The notes under the pieces: model-generated | Database searches by the model: none | What the model was told of the DNA's origin: nothing | What the model saw: only the letters and a program-made list of their open reading frames with translations | In this document: positions 12,411 to 14,419 of the stretch, in pieces | Numbering within the stretch: position 1 is the stretch's first letter | How the letters are laid out: each line of letters starts with the position of its first letter | Source: a bacterium | GTDB taxonomy: Bacteria; Patescibacteriota; Minisyncoccia; UBA6257; GWB1-50-10 | DNA length: 14,419 bases | Assembly: GCA_021813265.1 (NCBI GenBank) | Contig: JAKALF010000017.1 | Span: 1 to 14,419 of the forward strand | Reading direction: 5' to 3' | Translations under genes and position numbers: made by a program

Positions 12411-12439
12411 AGTGTACAATGAGAATTAATGAAATTCAA
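12411..12439 (-). promoter_or_regulatory. Promoter of tRNA-Arg
   Basis: On the minus strand TTGAAT (12434-12439), 17 bp, then TACACT (12411-12416) predict a start near 12404 and a 14-nt leader. The -35 lies inside the first codons of cca, and the -10 overlaps the cca -10. Confidence 0.58.
12415..12420 (+). promoter_or_regulatory. -10 element of cca
   Basis: TACAAT ends 8 nt before the cca ATG, so +1 is predicted at 12427 and the leader at 1-2 nt. TTTTCA (12393-12398) is a fair -35 at 16 bp. It shares bases with the divergent tRNA-Arg -10. Confidence 0.55.
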
Positions 12440-13889
12440 ACTTCCTCGGGAGGTAAAACGCATAGGGGAGATGCTCATAGAAAAAGGTTTTCAAGCGTAT
12501 CTGGTTGGCGGATGCGTGCGCGATATGGCTATGGATATGGATCCAAAAGATTGGGATATAGCGACAGACGCGAAACCGGAGAAGATACAGGAGATATTTG
12601 AAGATTCGGTGTATGAAAATACCTTTGGAACGGTTGGGATAAAGACAGAGTCGGATGATCCGACTCTTAAGGTAATCGAAGTCACCACCTTTCGAGTTGA
12701 AGGTTCGTATTCGGATAAGAGAAGGCCCGATGAGGTAAGATTTGTAAAGACGATAGAAGAAGATCTTTCACGCAGAGATTTTACGATAAACGCTCTCGCC
12801 CTCGATTTGAACGGAGGAAAAGAATATATAGACCCTTTTGGAGGAGAAAAGGATTTGGGAAAAGGGATTGTTCGCGCGGTTCGAAACCCCGAAGATCGAT
12901 TTGAAGAAGACGCTCTCCGTCTCCTACGAGCCGTGCGTCTTTCGGCTCAGTTGGGGTTTTTGATGGAAGAGGATACGGAAAAAGCGATACGAAAGAAGGC
13001 AAAACTCATACAACACGTGGCCCATGAACGCGTGCGGGATGAACTTACAAAACTCATCATGACCCCTCATGCCGCGGATGGAATCATAAAGCTTCAATCA
13101 TTAGGTCTCCTCCCGTACATCATTCCCGAATTGGAAGAAGGGGTGGGTTGCAAACAGAACAAACATCATGTCTATGAGGTTTTTGAGCATAACGTGAAGG
13201 CGCTCGAATACGCCGCGAAAAAAAACTATCCCTTTGAAGTTCGTCTTGCCTCACTCTTGCATGATGTGGGGAAACCGAGGACGAAGAGAGGGAGGGGGAA
13301 AGACGTTACGTTTCACGGACATGAAATTGTGGGGGCCCGAATGGCAAAACATATTCTCACGAAACTCAAGTTTTCTAAAGAAGTCATAGAAAACGTAACT
13401 CATCTCGTTCGTTATCATATGTTTTATTACAACGTGGGAGATGTAAGTGAAGCGGGAGTGAGAAGATTCCTTGCCCGCGTGGGTCCCGAAAATATTGACA
13501 ACATATTGAAAGTACGAGAAGCGGATAGGATAGGGTCGCGTGTTCCTAAAGCCTTTCCGTATAAATTGCGCCACCTTCTTTTCATGATTGAAAAAGTAAA
13601 ACGCGATCCCTTGCACCCCAAAATGCTCAAAATAAAAGGAGACGACGTAATGAATATATTAGGCATTTCTCCTGGTCCTAAGGTTGGAATGATTTTATCC
13701 ATCCTTTTAGAAGACGTTCTCGCCGATCCCTTAAAAAACACGAAAGAGTACCTTACGGGTAAGACTAAAGAACTCGGAGACTTTTCGGAAAAAGAACTGA
13801 AGATTCTTTCTAAAAAGGCTCAAGAAAAAAAAGAACGCGCGGAGTTGGGTATTGAAGGAGAAATGAAAAAGAAATATCATGTAACATAA
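12429..13889 (+). CDS. cca: CCA tRNA nucleotidyltransferase (class II, with HD domain)
   Basis: This 486-residue enzyme adds or repairs the 3' CCA of tRNAs using CTP and ATP. The head domain shows LVGGCVRD (25-32) and the metal-binding pair D41/D43 in PKDWDIAT. Next come RRDFTINALA (115-124) and FEEDALRLLRAVRLSAQ (158-174), the usual neck region. An HD domain follows (LLHDVGKP at 276-283, then HGHEIVGA at 296-303), as in enzymes with added phosphatase or phosphodiesterase activity. Several tRNAs in the window (fMet, Lys, Arg) have no encoded CCA, so this activity is needed. A poly(A) polymerase role cannot be ruled out because the class II families are hard to separate. The promoter suggests a leaderless mRNA. 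A small membrane protein gene follows closely. Confidence 0.92.
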   Translation: MKFKLPREVKRIGEMLIEKGFQAYLVGGCVRDMAMDMDPKDWDIATDAKPEKIQEIFEDSVYENTFGTVGIKTESDDPTLKVIEVTTFRVEGSYSDKRRPDEVRFVKTIEEDLSRRDFTINALALDLNGGKEYIDPFGGEKDLGKGIVRAVRNPEDRFEEDALRLLRAVRLSAQLGFLMEEDTEKAIRKKAKLIQHVAHERVRDELTKLIMTPHAADGIIKLQSLGLLPYIIPELEEGVGCKQNKHHVYEVFEHNVKALEYAAKKNYPFEVRLASLLHDVGKPRTKRGRGKDVTFHGHEIVGARMAKHILTKLKFSKEVIENVTHLVRYHMFYYNVGDVSEAGVRRFLARVGPENIDNILKVREADRIGSRVPKAFPYKLRHLLFMIEKVKRDPLHPKMLKIKGDDVMNILGISPGPKVGMILSILLEDVLADPLKNTKEYLTGKTKELGDFSEKELKILSKKAQEKKERAELGIEGEMKKKYHVT

Positions 13890-13922
13890 CCTATGAAAGA
13901 TTTTTCTTTGCAAGGAGAAAAA

Positions 13923-14309
13923 ATGTGGAGGGGATTGACTAATTTTTGGACGTTCGTCTTTCTTGTCTTTCTCATCGCTGATTTTTTTCTTCATAATCAG
14001 TTGGATTTTCTCATAGCTCCCTTTAGCGTCATCTATATCGGTATTTTGGGTCTATACGTTGGCACCAAAGAATTCGATAGATGGTACGAAATGCATGAAA
14101 GCAGACATCCGGGAGAGTTGTTTGTTTTGGTTTGGACCATAGTTATTTTTAGTCTTCTCACACTTTCCGTGTTTCTTTCTGACGGATATTCCGTTTCTTC
14201 GGAAGCCGTGGCGGACTATATCATGGTTCTCTCCGTTTTCGCTCTGACTCAAAAATCCAAGAGCTTGTATATGAAGAAGCGGGAACGGAAGAGAAAAATA
14301 AAAAAATAA
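13923..14309 (+). CDS. Small multi-pass membrane protein, unknown
   Basis: From the ATG at 13923 this is a 128-residue protein with about four hydrophobic segments: FWTFVFLVFLIADFFL, FLIAPFSVIYIGILGLYVG, ELFVLVWTIVIFSLLTLSVFL, and the region of ADYIMVLSVFAL. It ends in a very basic tail (KKRERKRKIKK), expected in the cytoplasm. The chosen start has AAGGAG (13912-13917) 5 nt upstream. An in-frame ATG at 13893, only 3 nt after the cca stop, adds ten residues but has no ribosome site. It is probably co-transcribed with cca. I do not recognise the family. Confidence 0.7.
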   Translation: MWRGLTNFWTFVFLVFLIADFFLHNQLDFLIAPFSVIYIGILGLYVGTKEFDRWYEMHESRHPGELFVLVWTIVIFSLLTLSVFLSDGYSVSSEAVADYIMVLSVFALTQKSKSLYMKKRERKRKIKK

Positions 14310-14310
14310 C

Positions 14311-14338
14311 TTTACTTTTCATATCAGTGGCATACGAT
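14311..14338 (+). promoter_or_regulatory. Possible promoter of tRNA-Pro
   Basis: TTTACT (14311-14316), a 16-bp spacer, and TACGAT (14333-14338) predict a start near 14345, two bases before the tRNA. The overlapping TACAAT (14338-14343) is too close to serve. Confidence 0.45.
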
Positions 14339-14346
14339 ACAATACG

Positions 14347-14419
14347 CGGGCTGTAGTATACCGGTAGTACACACGCTTCGGGTGCGTGTAGACTGGGTTC
14401 GATTCCCAGCAGCCCGACC
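14347..14419 (+). tRNA. tRNA-Pro (CGG), 3' end cut by the window edge
   Basis: Acceptor is CGGGCTG/CAGCCCG, the anticodon arm CACGC/GCGTG has loop TTCGGGT (anticodon CGG), and the T arm is CTGGG/CCCAG. A73 is at 14417 and the window ends in CC, so CCA is probably encoded and cut by one base. Confidence 0.94.

Noticed and set aside
12393..12412. Further TTCAT-like pair upstream of cca (and a single TTCAT near 14317)
   Set aside because: The spacing is 13 bp rather than 11, the second half is TTCAG, and the site near 14317 has only one half, so these are not counted as regulator boxes.
1..14419. CRISPR array, transposase or recombinase, or recoded stop codons
   Set aside because: No regularly spaced repeat series, no recognisable transposase or integrase motifs, and TGA, TAG and TAA all end genes, so there is no sign of any of these.

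Overview
The window most resembles the genome of a candidate-phyla-radiation (Patescibacteria, Parcubacteria-like) bacterium using the standard bacterial code, since TGA, TAA and TAG all serve as stops. The inference rests on compact housekeeping genes from scattered pathways, many lone tRNAs, a single-subunit phenylalanyl-tRNA synthetase, a DedA-PAP2-LssY fusion, and promoters whose predicted start falls on or next to the ATG. It is made from the sequence alone, without a database search.

Layout. 1-174 is the 3' end of gatA on the plus strand. A minus-strand block follows (171-1862): L,D-transpeptidase, a small membrane protein, tRNA-Asp, an NlpC/P60-like cysteine protein, tRNA-Met and an unusual initiator tRNA. 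At 1961-2194 lies a 45-residue membrane peptide with its own promoter, ribosome binding site and terminator. Next is pheS with a fused C-terminal FDX-ACB domain (mitochondrial type), converging on recG. tRNA-Lys then precedes a 698-residue DedA-PAP2-LssY membrane protein.

Region 7846-10936 looks like a small envelope-stress regulon: a methyltransferase, an OmpR/PhoB-type response regulator, a histidine kinase with a very short external loop, and a small acidic secreted protein. Three of its promoters carry the same 11-bp direct repeat (TTCAT-N6-TTCAT), each exactly 10 bp upstream of a -10-like hexamer. This is the geometry expected of binding sites for the encoded regulator and is the most interesting signal in the window.

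Region 10956-12319 looks accessory: an orphan 87-residue gene with strong signals, then an AT-rich, lysine-rich orphan gene lying between two exact 22-bp direct repeats, one of which abuts the 3' end of tRNA-Arg. The window ends with cca (tRNA nucleotidyltransferase), a small multi-pass membrane protein and tRNA-Pro. Four of the six tRNAs whose 3' ends are visible fit different needs: fMet, Lys and Arg lack an encoded CCA and need the Cca enzyme, while Asp and Met encode it; Pro probably does too.

Two modes of translation start are visible. Several genes have a -10 hexamer 6-8 nt before ATG (leaderless), whereas the small genes at 2021, 11010 and 13923 have AGGAG or AAGGAG sites 4-5 nt before ATG.
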